The position numbers and the translations under genes were made by a program. The notes under the pieces are model-generated. The model had not been told where the DNA came from and made no database searches. It worked only from the letters and a program-made list of their open reading frames with translations. From contig NZ_WUMO01000001.1 of NCBI RefSeq assembly GCF_009826975.1, positions 62,001-126,000 of the forward strand: 64,000 nucleotides of DNA, given 5' to 3'. Positions 8,318-17,947 of this stretch are shown piece after piece. This DNA comes from Flavobacterium sp. HBTb2-11-1 (lineage in GTDB: Bacteria > Bacteroidota > Bacteroidia > Flavobacteriales > Flavobacteriaceae). Numbering within the stretch: the stretch's first letter is position 1; each line of letters begins with the position of its first letter.

Positions 8318-9978
8318 TGTACTTTTCTTTTGACTTTTTTTAAATATTTTTCAATCTCTTCTTTTTGCGGAACTGTAGTGATTTCGTGGCTTAAAGCTTT
8401 TTCAAAATTAAGCTTTGCCTGAAGAAATTCCTTTTTTTGGTAAAAGTACAATCCTACCTTATAATATACAACCCAATAATTAGGGTTTAGTGCTTGATAA
8501 TCTTCAAGAAATTCTGGAGAAACAGTTTCTTTCTTTTTTAAAATCGAGTCCATTTTATGATCTTCTATTTTGAATTCTTTAAAATTCTGAAAGGCAGTTG
8601 TTTCTAAGAAAGGATCTTTGGCAATGTTTAAATTTTCCTTTTGAAAAGATTTTACTGTATTTTTGTTTTCTCCAAAAATCTCATTTAAATCATAGCAGAC
8701 AAACTCGCCCAATTGATAGGGATTTGCAGAAACCCAAACCAACTTTTCTTTTGGTTTAAATATAATTCCGTGATGCGCCAGCAGTTGGTTCAAGGCTTTT
8801 TCATTTCCATATCCTAAAGAAATGTCCTTTAAGCCTTCTTTGTTTCGAAGGATTTCCGAAGCAATTTCAGGATTTACTTTGGGATTTTCAGATAGCAATT
8901 CCTGCATTCTTTCGTAACGATATTCAGAATGGCTGTTGGCAATCTGTTTTTGATTTCTTTTATCGTCCTTAAAAGCTTCGCCTTGAAAATGATTAGAACA
9001 AATTAATTGATCGCTATTTAGAACATCATAAACGTCCATTTTATTTGGAGAAACTTCAATTAAAATCGCTTTGTTGTCATTGGCGCTTCCGACCATAATC
9101 GATTCAGAGACAAATACTTTTCTTTTTTTTGCAATGGCAATGGCCTCGTCTAAATTTTTAGCGTGCTGTAAAATTTCACGAGTTAGAATCGAAATCGGCG
9201 TTTTGGCGCTAAGCGGAATTTTAGATTTCGAAGCGTTTATCGTTACGGTCAACCCTTCATAATTCATTCCAGAAACTGCGCCAATCATTCCGGGCCAAGT
9301 GACCATCATAAACGGATAACCTTCTTCTGGTTTTATAAAGGCCACGATTTTATTTTCCGCGAAAGCGTCATTGACATAAAAATCAAAATTTCGAGCCAAA
9401 ATTAAATTCCCATCTTCCGATTTTTCGTTCCAAGCCGCAAAAGAAGAACAGCCAACCAAGGCTAAATCTTGTAAAGCATGTCCAATATCATGAGCGGCGT
9501 GAAGATATAAACTGCGCTGATATTGAGGTGCGATATTATCAAAGTCATTTGAAGTGTATTGCGAAACGCCATAAATTTCTGTTTGATATTCGTTGGGAAC
9601 ATTCAAATACAATTTTCGATTGTACCATTTTAGAAAATGGCGAAGCAGATTCTGCTGGAATTTTGACGGAATTAAATCGGTAATTTTAGAGAAAAAAATG
9701 CGTTGCTGTTTGTGCAAAAGCGAATCAGTCAAAGCACCAGTAGAAAGTCCAATTTCGAGAGGATCACCTTCTACATATAATTCCCAAAGACCTTGTTTAT
9801 TTTTTAAAAGCGAATTTTTTCCAGAAAGAAAAATGCTGTCTGATAATTTTTGTACAATGGGTTTTGTATTGTTGAAAGCGGTAATATCAGGCGTGTGTTT
9901 TTTTGATTTTGAAGTACCGCAGGAAATCAGCAAACTAAAAAAACCGACGAAGAAAATATATAGGATGCGGTTTTTCAT
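8314..9978 (-). CDS. C45-type acyltransferase/hydrolase lipoprotein
   Basis: The 554-residue protein begins with a lipoprotein signal (LLISC, lipid Cys20). Its core resembles acyl-CoA:6-aminopenicillanate acyltransferase (peptidase family C45, Ntn fold): the probable nucleophile is Cys177 in ALVGCSSFAAW, followed by LILARNFDFYV and later MVTWPGMIGAVSGMN and EGLTVTINAS. The last 80 residues look like a TPR-type helical pair. The catalytic domain would sit in the periplasm, tethered to a membrane. In the pigment cluster it could move or remove an acyl group on the finished pigment or a lipid; no substrate can be assigned. It lies 6 bases after the desaturase gene. Confidence 0.72.
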   Translation of the reverse strand: MKNRILYIFFVGFFSLLISCGTSKSKKHTPDITAFNNTKPIVQKLSDSIFLSGKNSLLKNKQGLWELYVEGDPLEIGLSTGALTDSLLHKQQRIFFSKITDLIPSKFQQNLLRHFLKWYNRKLYLNVPNEYQTEIYGVSQYTSNDFDNIAPQYQRSLYLHAAHDIGHALQDLALVGCSSFAAWNEKSEDGNLILARNFDFYVNDAFAENKIVAFIKPEEGYPFMMVTWPGMIGAVSGMNYEGLTVTINASKSKIPLSAKTPISILTREILQHAKNLDEAIAIAKKRKVFVSESIMVGSANDNKAILIEVSPNKMDVYDVLNSDQLICSNHFQGEAFKDDKRNQKQIANSHSEYRYERMQELLSENPKVNPEIASEILRNKEGLKDISLGYGNEKALNQLLAHHGIIFKPKEKLVWVSANPYQLGEFVCYDLNEIFGENKNTVKSFQKENLNIAKDPFLETTAFQNFKEFKIEDHKMDSILKKKETVSPEFLEDYQALNPNYWVVYYKVGLYFYQKKEFLQAKLNFEKALSHEITTVPQKEEIEKYLKKVKRKVQ

Positions 9979-9984
9979 AATAAT

Positions 9985-11502
9985 TTATTCAGATGCTTTT
10001 TTTATTTTTTCCAGCAGATATTCTTTTCCTACAATTTCAGAGCAAGTTATGACCGCTCCAACCGTAACACCCAAGACACCGTGCATATTAATACTTTGGC
10101 CTGTAAGATAAAGATTTTCTATTTTAGTTTTGTTCGGAATCAAAGTTTTCATTGGATTATTTGAATCTTTAACATATCCGTACATATTTCCACCGTCTCC
10201 ACCAATGTAATCGCGGTAAGAAAGCGGCGTAGAAGTATGAACCGATTTGATGCAATCTTTTATGCCTGGGAATTTTTTTTCGATTTCTTTTAAAAGCTTT
10301 TCGGCTTTTTTGGCTTTGAATTCGTCATAACTTTCTCCGCGATCATTTTCTTCGAAAGTAGTGTTGAAAGTGTTTTCCCAAGCTTTGACATCATCATATT
10401 TCATATAGGTCAAAAATGTCATTCCGTCTGCCCATTCCTCATCTTTTTTCGACGGATTCATACATGCCATAAAGGTTTTGGGCCATGAATTTTCGTCGTA
10501 TTCGTGTGCGGTCCAAACATCATTTGCACTTTTAAAATGGTAATAATTATGATTGATGTATTTGAAAGTTTTAGGTTTAAAAACAATGTATAAACTAAAA
10601 GCAGAAAGTACGTTTTCGAGATTTTGAATTCTATTGAAAAATGGTTTTCTGAAATTTTCCTGACCGGCCATTTTTAAAGTCGTTTTCGGTTCGATATTCG
10701 AAATAAAAAACGTTCCCGAAACCTTGGTTCCGTCTTTCATTTGTACCGAATTTACCTTTTGGTCTTCAACTTCAATTTTTGTGACTTCTTTATGTTTAAA
10801 AAATTCTCCGCCAAATTTTTTAAGTTGTTTCAGCAATTGTTTGGTAATTTGGCTTCCGCCATTTATACAGCGCCATGAACTTTCTAAGTAGGAATTGACA
10901 ATAAGGGCATGAACATAAAAAGGCGATTTATCAGGAATTCCCGCATAGAGAAAATTAGAACCTGCCAAAATTGCTTTTAGCTTTTCATTTTCAGTAAAAG
11001 AATCGATGGTTTCTTTTGCGTTGAGCATTAAAATTTCATCGTCATATTTTCCTTGAGATTCCAGATTGTAAAGCGGAAATGTTTTGCAAACCGCTTTTAT
11101 TTTTTGGCAATAACGTTCTAGATTTTCTTTTTCTTCAGGAAATAAATTGGTTAGCTGTTGAATGAAATTTTCGAAACCTTGCGCATGCGGATATTCGGTT
11201 TTATCGTCATCAAAAGAAATCATATCAAAACCATTTTCGTCCATTTTTTTCAGATTCAAATGATCCATTATTCCAATATATTTGAAATATTGATGGAGAT
11301 TTTGGCCTTCGCCTAAACCTCCGATGTAATGAATTCCCGTATCAAAAATGGTTTTATCTCTTACGAAAGTCTGCAGATTTCCTCCGTATTGATTGTTTTT
11401 TTCGAGTACACAAACGCTGTAGCTTTCTTTTGCCAGAATAACGGCAGAAACCAATCCGCCTAAACCGCTGCCAATTATAACTACATCGTACTGTTTTTTC
11501 AT
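9985..11502 (-). CDS. Phytoene desaturase/CrtISO-like FAD oxidoreductase
   Basis: The 505-residue flavoprotein has an N-terminal dinucleotide fold (DVVIIGSGLGGLVSAVILA, GxGxxG at 11-16), followed by LEKNNQYGGNLQTF, and the family's C-terminal FAD motif (ENLYLTGQSINMHGVLGVTV near 470). Relatives desaturate or isomerise carotenoids or reduce retinol. No carotenoid pathway gene is nearby, so here it probably acts on the conjugated aryl polyene chain (inferred). Its start codon overlaps the end of the MMPL fusion gene by one base, so they are cotranscribed. Confidence 0.8.
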   Translation of the reverse strand: MKKQYDVVIIGSGLGGLVSAVILAKESYSVCVLEKNNQYGGNLQTFVRDKTIFDTGIHYIGGLGEGQNLHQYFKYIGIMDHLNLKKMDENGFDMISFDDDKTEYPHAQGFENFIQQLTNLFPEEKENLERYCQKIKAVCKTFPLYNLESQGKYDDEILMLNAKETIDSFTENEKLKAILAGSNFLYAGIPDKSPFYVHALIVNSYLESSWRCINGGSQITKQLLKQLKKFGGEFFKHKEVTKIEVEDQKVNSVQMKDGTKVSGTFFISNIEPKTTLKMAGQENFRKPFFNRIQNLENVLSAFSLYIVFKPKTFKYINHNYYHFKSANDVWTAHEYDENSWPKTFMACMNPSKKDEEWADGMTFLTYMKYDDVKAWENTFNTTFEENDRGESYDEFKAKKAEKLLKEIEKKFPGIKDCIKSVHTSTPLSYRDYIGGDGGNMYGYVKDSNNPMKTLIPNKTKIENLYLTGQSINMHGVLGVTVGAVITCSEIVGKEYLLEKIKKASE

Positions 11503-14500
11503 TATTTTTTCTTTAAAACTAATAAAGCATTTTCTTCAGAAACAATTTCAAAATCCTCAAACTGATTTCTTAAATGGGAACAATTCACTAAAATTATAGA
11601 AGAAGCTGTTGAAATTACTTTTTCGATTTCCTCTTCATAACTTTGGTCAGAAATTAAAAGTATGTCATAATGATTTTCAGCTGCTAATTCTAGATTCTCG
11701 AGATAAACTATTTTTCTTTTTGAAACAATGTAATTGGTTTTGGCAACCAGCAATTTTTCTTCATCATTTATAGAAGAAAATACTTTTCGCTGTGGCTCTT
11801 GCAGCGCCAACAAAACATCCAATTGGCCATAATCGTTTCCTAAATGCAGCACTTTTGCTTTTGGCGTAATGTATTTGTTTAGATTATAATACGTTTCAAG
11901 ATTCTGTTTTAAATCTTTTTTTACGCTATTTCCAATTTCGATTTCTTTATAATCGTAACTGTTAATGAGCATGGTTTTAAAATAATCTGGACCTTCCAGC
12001 TCTTGTCTGATTTTGCGATATTCGGCCTTAAAGAATGAACTTATTTGTTTGGTTCTTTCGGTGTAATTTTTTCCAAATGAAAGATTTTCTGGTGCGATTC
12101 TCTCTAAAATAGTAACCGTCAATTTTCCATGATGAATGACAAAATCGCCTTTCGGAATCAATTCTGAGGCGCCATGAATAACAATAGGAATAATATCTAT
12201 TTTAAATTCTTCAGCAAGGAAGAATGCACCTTTGTGGAATCGTTTTACCACATTATTTTCTGAGCGTGTTCCTTCTGGAAAAACCATCAAAGAATATCCT
12301 TCGCTTACTTTTTTACGCAAATGTTCGACTCCGCCTTCAAGACCTTCAGAAACAGGATAAAATCCTGCTTTTCTCACAACACCGCCAAAAATAGGAGAGT
12401 TGTAAACCCAATCGCTTACCAAGAAAATGATTTTTGGACTTAACATTCCGATGGCTAAAATGTCCAGAAAAGAAGAATGATTGGCAATAATTACGGCTGG
12501 TTTTTCGAAATTTTCATTGAAATTATTAACGACTTTTTTGCGAATAAACGGATTTGAATACAATACCGATTTCATGAATTTTGAAACCACATATCGGAAA
12601 GTTTTCATTTTTGACTTTTTGCTGAAAGGAAAAATCGGCATTATGGTAAAACTGAAAATCGACATTAGGATTCCCCCTAAACCATAATAGGCAAATGAAA
12701 TGACGCCATGAATAAAAGTGCGTAATTGAAAAGGCGGATTTCCTTTTTTCGGGCGGTTGGATAAAAACAGCTTGAATAAAATCGGATAGAAAATAAACGT
12801 GATAATCAATGCCGCAAAAACCCCGATTAATGAAACCAGCGAAATTGAAGTAAGCGCAGGATGTTTGGCAAAAATCATCGCACCAATTCCGAGAATGGTT
12901 GTAATGACCGCCAGAATAATTGAGGTTCTATAAATGGCAATTTCGTTAACGCCATTAGTATATTCTTTTTGCAATGCACTGGTCATGAAAATACTAAAAT
13001 CAACACCATGACCAAAAATTAAGGTGCAGACAATCATACTGAAAATGTTCATCTGAATGCCAAATATGCCCATAATTCCTGCGGTTACAATTCCCGTTAA
13101 TGCAATCGGAATACAGCTGATAATTACCAATTCGATTCTTCGGAAAAAGAAAAATAGAATTAAAATTACGGCTACGAAAGAATAATTTACCAACGAATTA
13201 AAATCGGTTTTTAGATTGCTGAAAAACGTTTCGTTCATCTGCTGACGGTCAATTGCAATTACGTTTTCTGTTTTAGAAGCGAATTTTACAAAAGCATCGC
13301 GCTGTTCTGGAGCGACTTTTACCAAAGTTGAAATGGTATAAAAACCGTTTTTCTCTGTGATGAATTCTTGTAATTGTAATGCTTTTATTTGAAGATAATC
13401 TTTTGCAGAAATGGGTTTGAAATCAGAATTTAATTGGTCAAAAAACAAATTGTAGGTTGAAGGTTTAAAACCAAGCTTTGAACCTTCAGCAATTAATTCT
13501 GATTTAACGAATTGTTTTTTCTGCGAATTCCAGAACGAATTCCATTTCTCGATTTTTTGTAACTGTTCCTTTTGTGAAAGCACAATTCCTCCAACCGAAC
13601 TGAAATTTAAAATTTTATGCTGTTGTTTCTCCGTATTTAAATTTTCGAAAAGCCGGCTATTATGCTCTAAAGCTTCTTCCATGGTTTTTCCGTAAGAAGC
13701 CACATAAATTGTTTTGGAAGTTAAACTTGTGCTTTCTTCCAACTGTTTTTCGGCCGCTTTAATTTCTTTCGGAATAAAATTCAGCTGTGACAAATCGTTA
13801 TTAAAACCAACATCATTATAAGTGAAACAGCAAATTATGGTAATGATAACACAAAGTGCGATTAAAATTTTATTATTGTGAAAAGAAAAATGAGCCATTT
13901 TATCAATCACATTCTTTTTATGATCTGCAGGATTTTCTTTTGGTTTGTATAAATGCGGGACAATTAAAAGCGAGAAAATAGCTGAAGCCATAACGATAAC
14001 GGCGGCAAAAATTCCAAGATCATTCAGCGCATCCGATTTTACAAAAAGCAGACACAAAAACGCAACAGCAGTAGTAGAACTGCTCATAATGACAGGCATT
14101 GTAATGTCTTTGTACAAAGTTTTTACATCGCTGTTATGTTTGTAATGTGTGAGAATATGAATGGAATAATCAATCGTAATTCCGAGTAAAATAGAACCGA
14201 TTCCTAATGAAATTGCCGAAGTCTGTTCTCTAACGAAATATAAAAACGCAACGGCAAACAATCCTCCAAAAACCGTTGGAAGAAAAATAATTAACGGGAT
14301 TAAGAGTTTTCGATAAAATAAAATGAGAATCAGCATTAAGGTAAACATCGCGATAGATGTTGTTAAAATAATATCTCCTTTAATCTGATTGGCATTGGCA
14401 ACAGCAATTAAGGCCGAACCAAAATAACTGATAGAAGTTTTTCCTTTAAATTTCTGATTTAGATTTTCTTGAATCGATTTCAGTTTTTCGGCAAAAATGG

Positions 14501-15176
14501 TATTCTTTTCTGTTTCGCTCGAAGGAATATTCGAAGTGATAAAAAGCAACAGTTTCTTTTTATCCTTGGTCATTACAAAACCATTTTCCAGCGTAAAATC
14601 GTCTCCAATATTTAATTGCTGTAATTTTTTTAAAGCAATAAAAGAAATCCCAAACGGATCTTGAAGAATAAAATCTTTGCTAACAAATCCAGATGGAGAA
14701 ATAATCGATTTGTAATTTCCTTGAACGGTTGCTGCAATACTATCTTTTTGAAGCTTCTTTTCGATAGCTGCATAATCTTTATCATCTAGAAAAAGAGGCA
14801 AATTATTGTAAACAAAATCAATAGTTTCTTGAATATTTTCTTCGTCTATTTTTCCTTGAATTCCCGTTATGTATGGTTTACAAGATTTAGAAACGCTGTC
14901 AGAAAACGCAGTTGCCATTTCTTTTAGATCTTCTGTAGAACCATTTTTATCCAAACTGAAAATTACGGTGGTTTTATCGGCAAAGTTTAATTGTTTTAAG
15001 ACTTTAGCGGTAACATCGGTTTTATCGTTTGTTGGTATAAGTTTGGTAATGTCTTCTTCAAATTTTAATCTTGAAGCGAAAAACCCAAAAACCAGAAGCA
15101 TCATAATAGCCAATAGTACCGAAAGAGATTTTCTTCGGTTAACAAATAAATGAATGGCGTAGAAGTATTGATGCAT
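11502..15176 (-). CDS. Fusion: MMPL/RND exporter, lysophospholipid acyltransferase and methyltransferase-like domain
   Basis: This 1224-residue protein joins three modules. Residues 1 to about 830 form an MMPL/RND transporter, with an N-terminal helix, two periplasmic loops and two multi-helix membrane blocks (about 265-410 and 690-830). Residues about 880-1070 are a PlsC-type acyltransferase with NHSSFLD (His900, Asp905) and FPEGTRS (966-972). Residues about 1095-1224 resemble a Rossmann SAM methyltransferase (AKVLHLGNDYGQLDVLLAL) with a shortened and divergent fold. Aryl polyene clusters usually contain an MMPL exporter and an acyltransferase, so the fusion may hand an acylated product to transport across the inner membrane (inferred). 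Genes on both sides are co-oriented. Confidence 0.85.
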   Translation of the reverse strand: MHQYFYAIHLFVNRRKSLSVLLAIMMLLVFGFFASRLKFEEDITKLIPTNDKTDVTAKVLKQLNFADKTTVIFSLDKNGSTEDLKEMATAFSDSVSKSCKPYITGIQGKIDEENIQETIDFVYNNLPLFLDDKDYAAIEKKLQKDSIAATVQGNYKSIISPSGFVSKDFILQDPFGISFIALKKLQQLNIGDDFTLENGFVMTKDKKKLLLFITSNIPSSETEKNTIFAEKLKSIQENLNQKFKGKTSISYFGSALIAVANANQIKGDIILTTSIAMFTLMLILILFYRKLLIPLIIFLPTVFGGLFAVAFLYFVREQTSAISLGIGSILLGITIDYSIHILTHYKHNSDVKTLYKDITMPVIMSSSTTAVAFLCLLFVKSDALNDLGIFAAVIVMASAIFSLLIVPHLYKPKENPADHKKNVIDKMAHFSFHNNKILIALCVIITIICCFTYNDVGFNNDLSQLNFIPKEIKAAEKQLEESTSLTSKTIYVASYGKTMEEALEHNSRLFENLNTEKQQHKILNFSSVGGIVLSQKEQLQKIEKWNSFWNSQKKQFVKSELIAEGSKLGFKPSTYNLFFDQLNSDFKPISAKDYLQIKALQLQEFITEKNGFYTISTLVKVAPEQRDAFVKFASKTENVIAIDRQQMNETFFSNLKTDFNSLVNYSFVAVILILFFFFRRIELVIISCIPIALTGIVTAGIMGIFGIQMNIFSMIVCTLIFGHGVDFSIFMTSALQKEYTNGVNEIAIYRTSIILAVITTILGIGAMIFAKHPALTSISLVSLIGVFAALIITFIFYPILFKLFLSNRPKKGNPPFQLRTFIHGVISFAYYGLGGILMSIFSFTIMPIFPFSKKSKMKTFRYVVSKFMKSVLYSNPFIRKKVVNNFNENFEKPAVIIANHSSFLDILAIGMLSPKIIFLVSDWVYNSPIFGGVVRKAGFYPVSEGLEGGVEHLRKKVSEGYSLMVFPEGTRSENNVVKRFHKGAFFLAEEFKIDIIPIVIHGASELIPKGDFVIHHGKLTVTILERIAPENLSFGKNYTERTKQISSFFKAEYRKIRQELEGPDYFKTMLINSYDYKEIEIGNSVKKDLKQNLETYYNLNKYITPKAKVLHLGNDYGQLDVLLALQEPQRKVFSSINDEEKLLVAKTNYIVSKRKIVYLENLELAAENHYDILLISDQSYEEEIEKVISTASSIILVNCSHLRNQFEDFEIVSEENALLVLKKK

Positions 15177-15198
15177 GATTATCGCTTAAGTTTTTTAA

Positions 15199-15257
15199 GC
15201 CACGAATTTCTCAAATTTTCACGAATTAATTTGTGCTAATTTGTGAAATTCGAAGGA
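15199..15257. repeat. Partial copy of the GCCACGAATT intergenic repeat
   Basis: GCCACGAATTTCTCAAATTT and the following ACGAATTAATTTGTGCTAATTTGTGAAATTCG belong to the same repeat family as 33243-33436 and 42446-42720, but only about one arm is present. It fills the 89-base gap between two pigment genes. Confidence 0.55.
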
Positions 15258-15265
15258 AACATAAC

Positions 15266-16441
15266 TTAAATATTTGTTTTGTTTTTAGAACTAAAAGCTG
15301 TTAAAAGCAAATAACTTATAAAGCCAACTGATAGCGCTGAAACGGATGCTAAAATAAGACTTCCTACGATATATTGCGTAGCATTTTTTTGAATATCGTC
15401 GAGTGTGATTGAACTATCCAGAACCAATGGCGCGTCGCTGGAGACAAAAACACTTCCAACTTGAAGCGAAGCATAAATAATAAACGGAATAAAAGGCGGA
15501 AAACTTACGTTTGAAGTAAGATAGGCAATGACTTTGTTGAGTCTGAATAAGGCAGCAAATGTAAAAAGCAATACAGTTTGAAATCCCCAAAAAGGCGAAA
15601 GTCCAATAAAAATTCCTAAAGCAATTGCCGCAGATTTTTTAAAATTAGAATCTTTGCTTTCTAAAATATCTTCTAGAAAAAATCTCTTAAAACCTTTTTT
15701 TTTTGCTCTTCTAAAAAAATCTCTCGGTTTTATATATAGCAAAGCATTAGTTACCAAAATGGTATTCAAAATACTAATGCGGGTAAAATCTTGAAACGGA
15801 CGGAAATGTGAAACTCTTTCAGCAGGATCATACAAAACTTGAATAGGAATATTTTTAACCACAATTCCTTTCCACGCAGCGCGTACAATAACTTCGATTT
15901 CAAATTCAAATTTATTGGTGTAAAAGCGTTTTGGGAGCAATCGGAGCGGATATAATCTAAATCCAGATTGTGTGTCGTCTAGCTTGATTCCAGTTTCAAA
16001 CTTGAACCAGAAATTAGAAAACTTGTTTCCGAAACTGCTTTTCTTCGGGACATTTTCCTGAGTCATATTTCGGCTTCCAATCAAAAGAGCGTTTGGCTCA
16101 TCTTGAATTGCTTCTAAGAAAACAGGAATATCTGTAGCAAAATGCTGTCCGTCAGAATCGATTGTAATGGCATATTCAAATTCCAGTTCCAATGCTTTTC
16201 TAAATCCGTTTCTTAGCGCTCTTCCTTTTCCTAAATTTTTAGGATGGTGAATTTGAGTGAGCTGCGAATACGCTTTTAAGATTTCGCTTGTAGAATCGGT
16301 AGAACCGTCATTGACAATGATGACATTTGTGGTGAAATCTAAAATAGAATCCAGTACTTTTTTCAGCGTTTTTTGATTATTGTACGTAGGCACAATAACG
16401 CAAAAGTTAGTCGAACTAAGTAATTCTTGCTGTGATTTCAT
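15266..16441 (-). CDS. Family 2 glycosyltransferase fused to a DUF2062 membrane domain
   Basis: Residues 12 to about 230 form a GT-A glycosyltransferase: CVIVPTYNNQKTLKKVL, VNDGSTDS at 43-50 and the metal-binding TIDSDGQH at 93-100. Residues about 265-385 form the hydrophobic DUF2062 domain (ALGIFIGLSPFWGFQTVLLF). This two-domain architecture is common in aryl polyene and flexirubin loci, where it is thought to decorate or anchor the product; the sugar donor and acceptor are unknown. The gap to the preceding gene is 16 bases. Confidence 0.8.
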   Translation of the reverse strand: MKSQQELLSSTNFCVIVPTYNNQKTLKKVLDSILDFTTNVIIVNDGSTDSTSEILKAYSQLTQIHHPKNLGKGRALRNGFRKALELEFEYAITIDSDGQHFATDIPVFLEAIQDEPNALLIGSRNMTQENVPKKSSFGNKFSNFWFKFETGIKLDDTQSGFRLYPLRLLPKRFYTNKFEFEIEVIVRAAWKGIVVKNIPIQVLYDPAERVSHFRPFQDFTRISILNTILVTNALLYIKPRDFFRRAKKKGFKRFFLEDILESKDSNFKKSAAIALGIFIGLSPFWGFQTVLLFTFAALFRLNKVIAYLTSNVSFPPFIPFIIYASLQVGSVFVSSDAPLVLDSSITLDDIQKNATQYIVGSLILASVSALSVGFISYLLLTAFSSKNKTNI

Positions 16442-16457
16442 GTGGTATTTTTTGAGC

Positions 16458-16943
16458 TTATTTTACAAACTGCTTCTCTTTTTCAGAGAAACTTTCAGAT
16501 TGTAAAACAAAGTCTTTAAGATAATCTTTCAAAGCCGCACTTTGCGATGCATAATACGTCGTGATGAATTTTTTATCTTCTTTAATATTTTTCTTGTAAC
16601 CCGTAATAGCAGGAACATCTTGCTGGACGCTTAATCGAATCATTCTCATTTCAATATTGCTTGGATCACTTTTTATCGTGGCTTCAAGCAATTTTGCACC
16701 TTCTTTAAAACGATCCATTTTCTGGCGTAGTTTTTTTTCAAATTTAGAATCTACCAAAATTGAAGCCGCTTTATAAGCCACTAAAATTTTATCATCATTA
16801 TTAGAAACTCCTGAAAGTTTTGCCACAAAATCCTTGGCATTATTTTCTGATTTTGCTACATCAGCATACATTTTGCGGATCGAAGCCAAATCTGGCGTTC
16901 CAGCAAAACTAACCCATAAAAGTAATGTCAATACTAGTTTCAT
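16458..16943 (-). CDS. Small secreted helical protein of unknown function
   Basis: The 161-residue protein starts with a short signal peptide (about 1-16, LTLLLWVSFAGTP) and is otherwise predicted to be helical, with many Lys and Glu residues (for example FKEGAKLLEATIKSDPSNIE, which resembles a TPR-like turn). I recognise no catalytic motif. It sits 2 bases after the dehydratase gene inside the tightly packed pigment operon, so it likely has a periplasmic accessory role there; that is inference from position only. Confidence 0.6.
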   Translation of the reverse strand: MKLVLTLLLWVSFAGTPDLASIRKMYADVAKSENNAKDFVAKLSGVSNNDDKILVAYKAASILVDSKFEKKLRQKMDRFKEGAKLLEATIKSDPSNIEMRMIRLSVQQDVPAITGYKKNIKEDKKFITTYYASQSAALKDYLKDFVLQSESFSEKEKQFVK

Positions 16944-16945
16944 AA

Positions 16946-17317
16946 TTATATTTTTTTGTACACATTACTCAATTTAAGAGCAGTAGTGTCGTTAAAGAAG
17001 GTCGTGTTTTTCACTTTTACCAAACCGTCTTCAGTTATTGTAATATCTAGTTCTAATCTTAATTCTGGTGTAACTTCAGGATTAATAAGCGCCATGAATT
17101 TTACATTTGCCAAAGACTGAATCATCAATGAACTTTTAGTAATAGATTCTGTAAGCTCCTTGATAATTTGGATCATACAAACGCCAGGCATAATAGGATT
17201 CCCAGGAAAATGCCCTTTAAAAACTTCATGTTTTTCATTGACTAAAATGGTTACAATATATTTTGAATCAGATACTTTTTCTTCTGATAGTATTTTATAA
17301 AAATCTTGTAAAATCAT
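16946..17317 (-). CDS. ApeI/FabZ-like 3-hydroxyacyl-ACP dehydratase
   Basis: The 123-residue protein is a single hotdog fold with the FabZ signature HFPGNPIMPG (His36). The position that holds the catalytic Glu in FabZ is Gln50 (GVCMIQIIKE). Enzymes of this group remove water from 3-hydroxyacyl-ACP during chain extension. The cluster holds two further hotdog proteins that keep the opposite residue (Glu but no His), so this one may work in complex with a partner or belong to an ApeI-like subfamily with a different acid. It lies 5 bases after the barrel gene. Confidence 0.75.
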   Translation of the reverse strand: MILQDFYKILSEEKVSDSKYIVTILVNEKHEVFKGHFPGNPIMPGVCMIQIIKELTESITKSSLMIQSLANVKFMALINPEVTPELRLELDITITEDGLVKVKNTTFFNDTTALKLSNVYKKI

Positions 17318-17322
17318 ATTTT

Positions 17323-17910
17323 TTATTTTGTCTTGAAAGTATAGCTAATACCAATCTGGAAAACTTGATTTAAAATTACCTGATCATAATAATAGCCATC
17401 ATCAATACCTTCATAACCATAAATATCTAACAATCCTTGTTTGAATCGAGCTTCAAATGTCAAACCATTTGGCAGGGTGTAACCCAAACCTCCAACAAAT
17501 GCAAAATCAACATCTTCTGGATTCGTATTGATATAATTGTCGCTAACTTTTAAATCTAAAGACGGTCCTCCCAAAATATGAAAACCTCCGCCACCAAAGT
17601 TAAATTTAGCAACCGCCCCAAGTGTTACATAATTCAGTTCATAATTTTCAGAATAGTAACGGCCATCTTCAAAATATCTTCCTCTATCACCTTGTCTGGA
17701 ATAGTTTATCTCTGGCTGCAACGAGAAAAATCGGTTGAATTTAATATCTACTAATCCGCCAACATAAAAATCGGTTTTTGAACTATTGTCGTCAATATTG
17801 GTTAAAGTCGATACATTTAGACCTCCTCTAAGTCCAGGGCTAACTCTTACCTGCGCATTTGCTTGGATTCCGATAAATAAAACAAATGCAATTACAGCAA
17901 ATTTTTTCAT
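17323..17910 (-). CDS. Outer-membrane beta-barrel protein, PorT-like family
   Basis: The 195-residue protein has a clean signal peptide (MKKFAVIAFVLFIGIQANAQ) and alternating hydrophobic strands ending in an aromatic-rich C-terminus (FQIGISYTFKTK), typical of an eight-stranded OmpW/OmpA-like barrel of the Bacteroidota PorT-like group. With an MMPL pump and a LolA-like carrier in the same operon it may take part in placing pigment in the outer membrane, but a purely structural role is equally possible. Confidence 0.7.
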   Translation of the reverse strand: MKKFAVIAFVLFIGIQANAQVRVSPGLRGGLNVSTLTNIDDNSSKTDFYVGGLVDIKFNRFFSLQPEINYSRQGDRGRYFEDGRYYSENYELNYVTLGAVAKFNFGGGGFHILGGPSLDLKVSDNYINTNPEDVDFAFVGGLGYTLPNGLTFEARFKQGLLDIYGYEGIDDGYYYDQVILNQVFQIGISYTFKTK

Positions 17911-17947
17911 TTCTAATTGATTTAAAGTTTAGGATTAGTTTAAGTTT

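Noticed and set aside
9593..10111. A 172-codon open frame on the plus strand
   Set aside because: It lies antisense across the C45 and desaturase genes, both well supported by motifs, and its translation has no recognisable domain.
9985..11502. Phytoene desaturase-like gene considered as evidence of a carotenoid operon
   Set aside because: No phytoene synthase, cyclase or hydroxylase gene is present; all neighbours belong to polyene and flexirubin synthesis.
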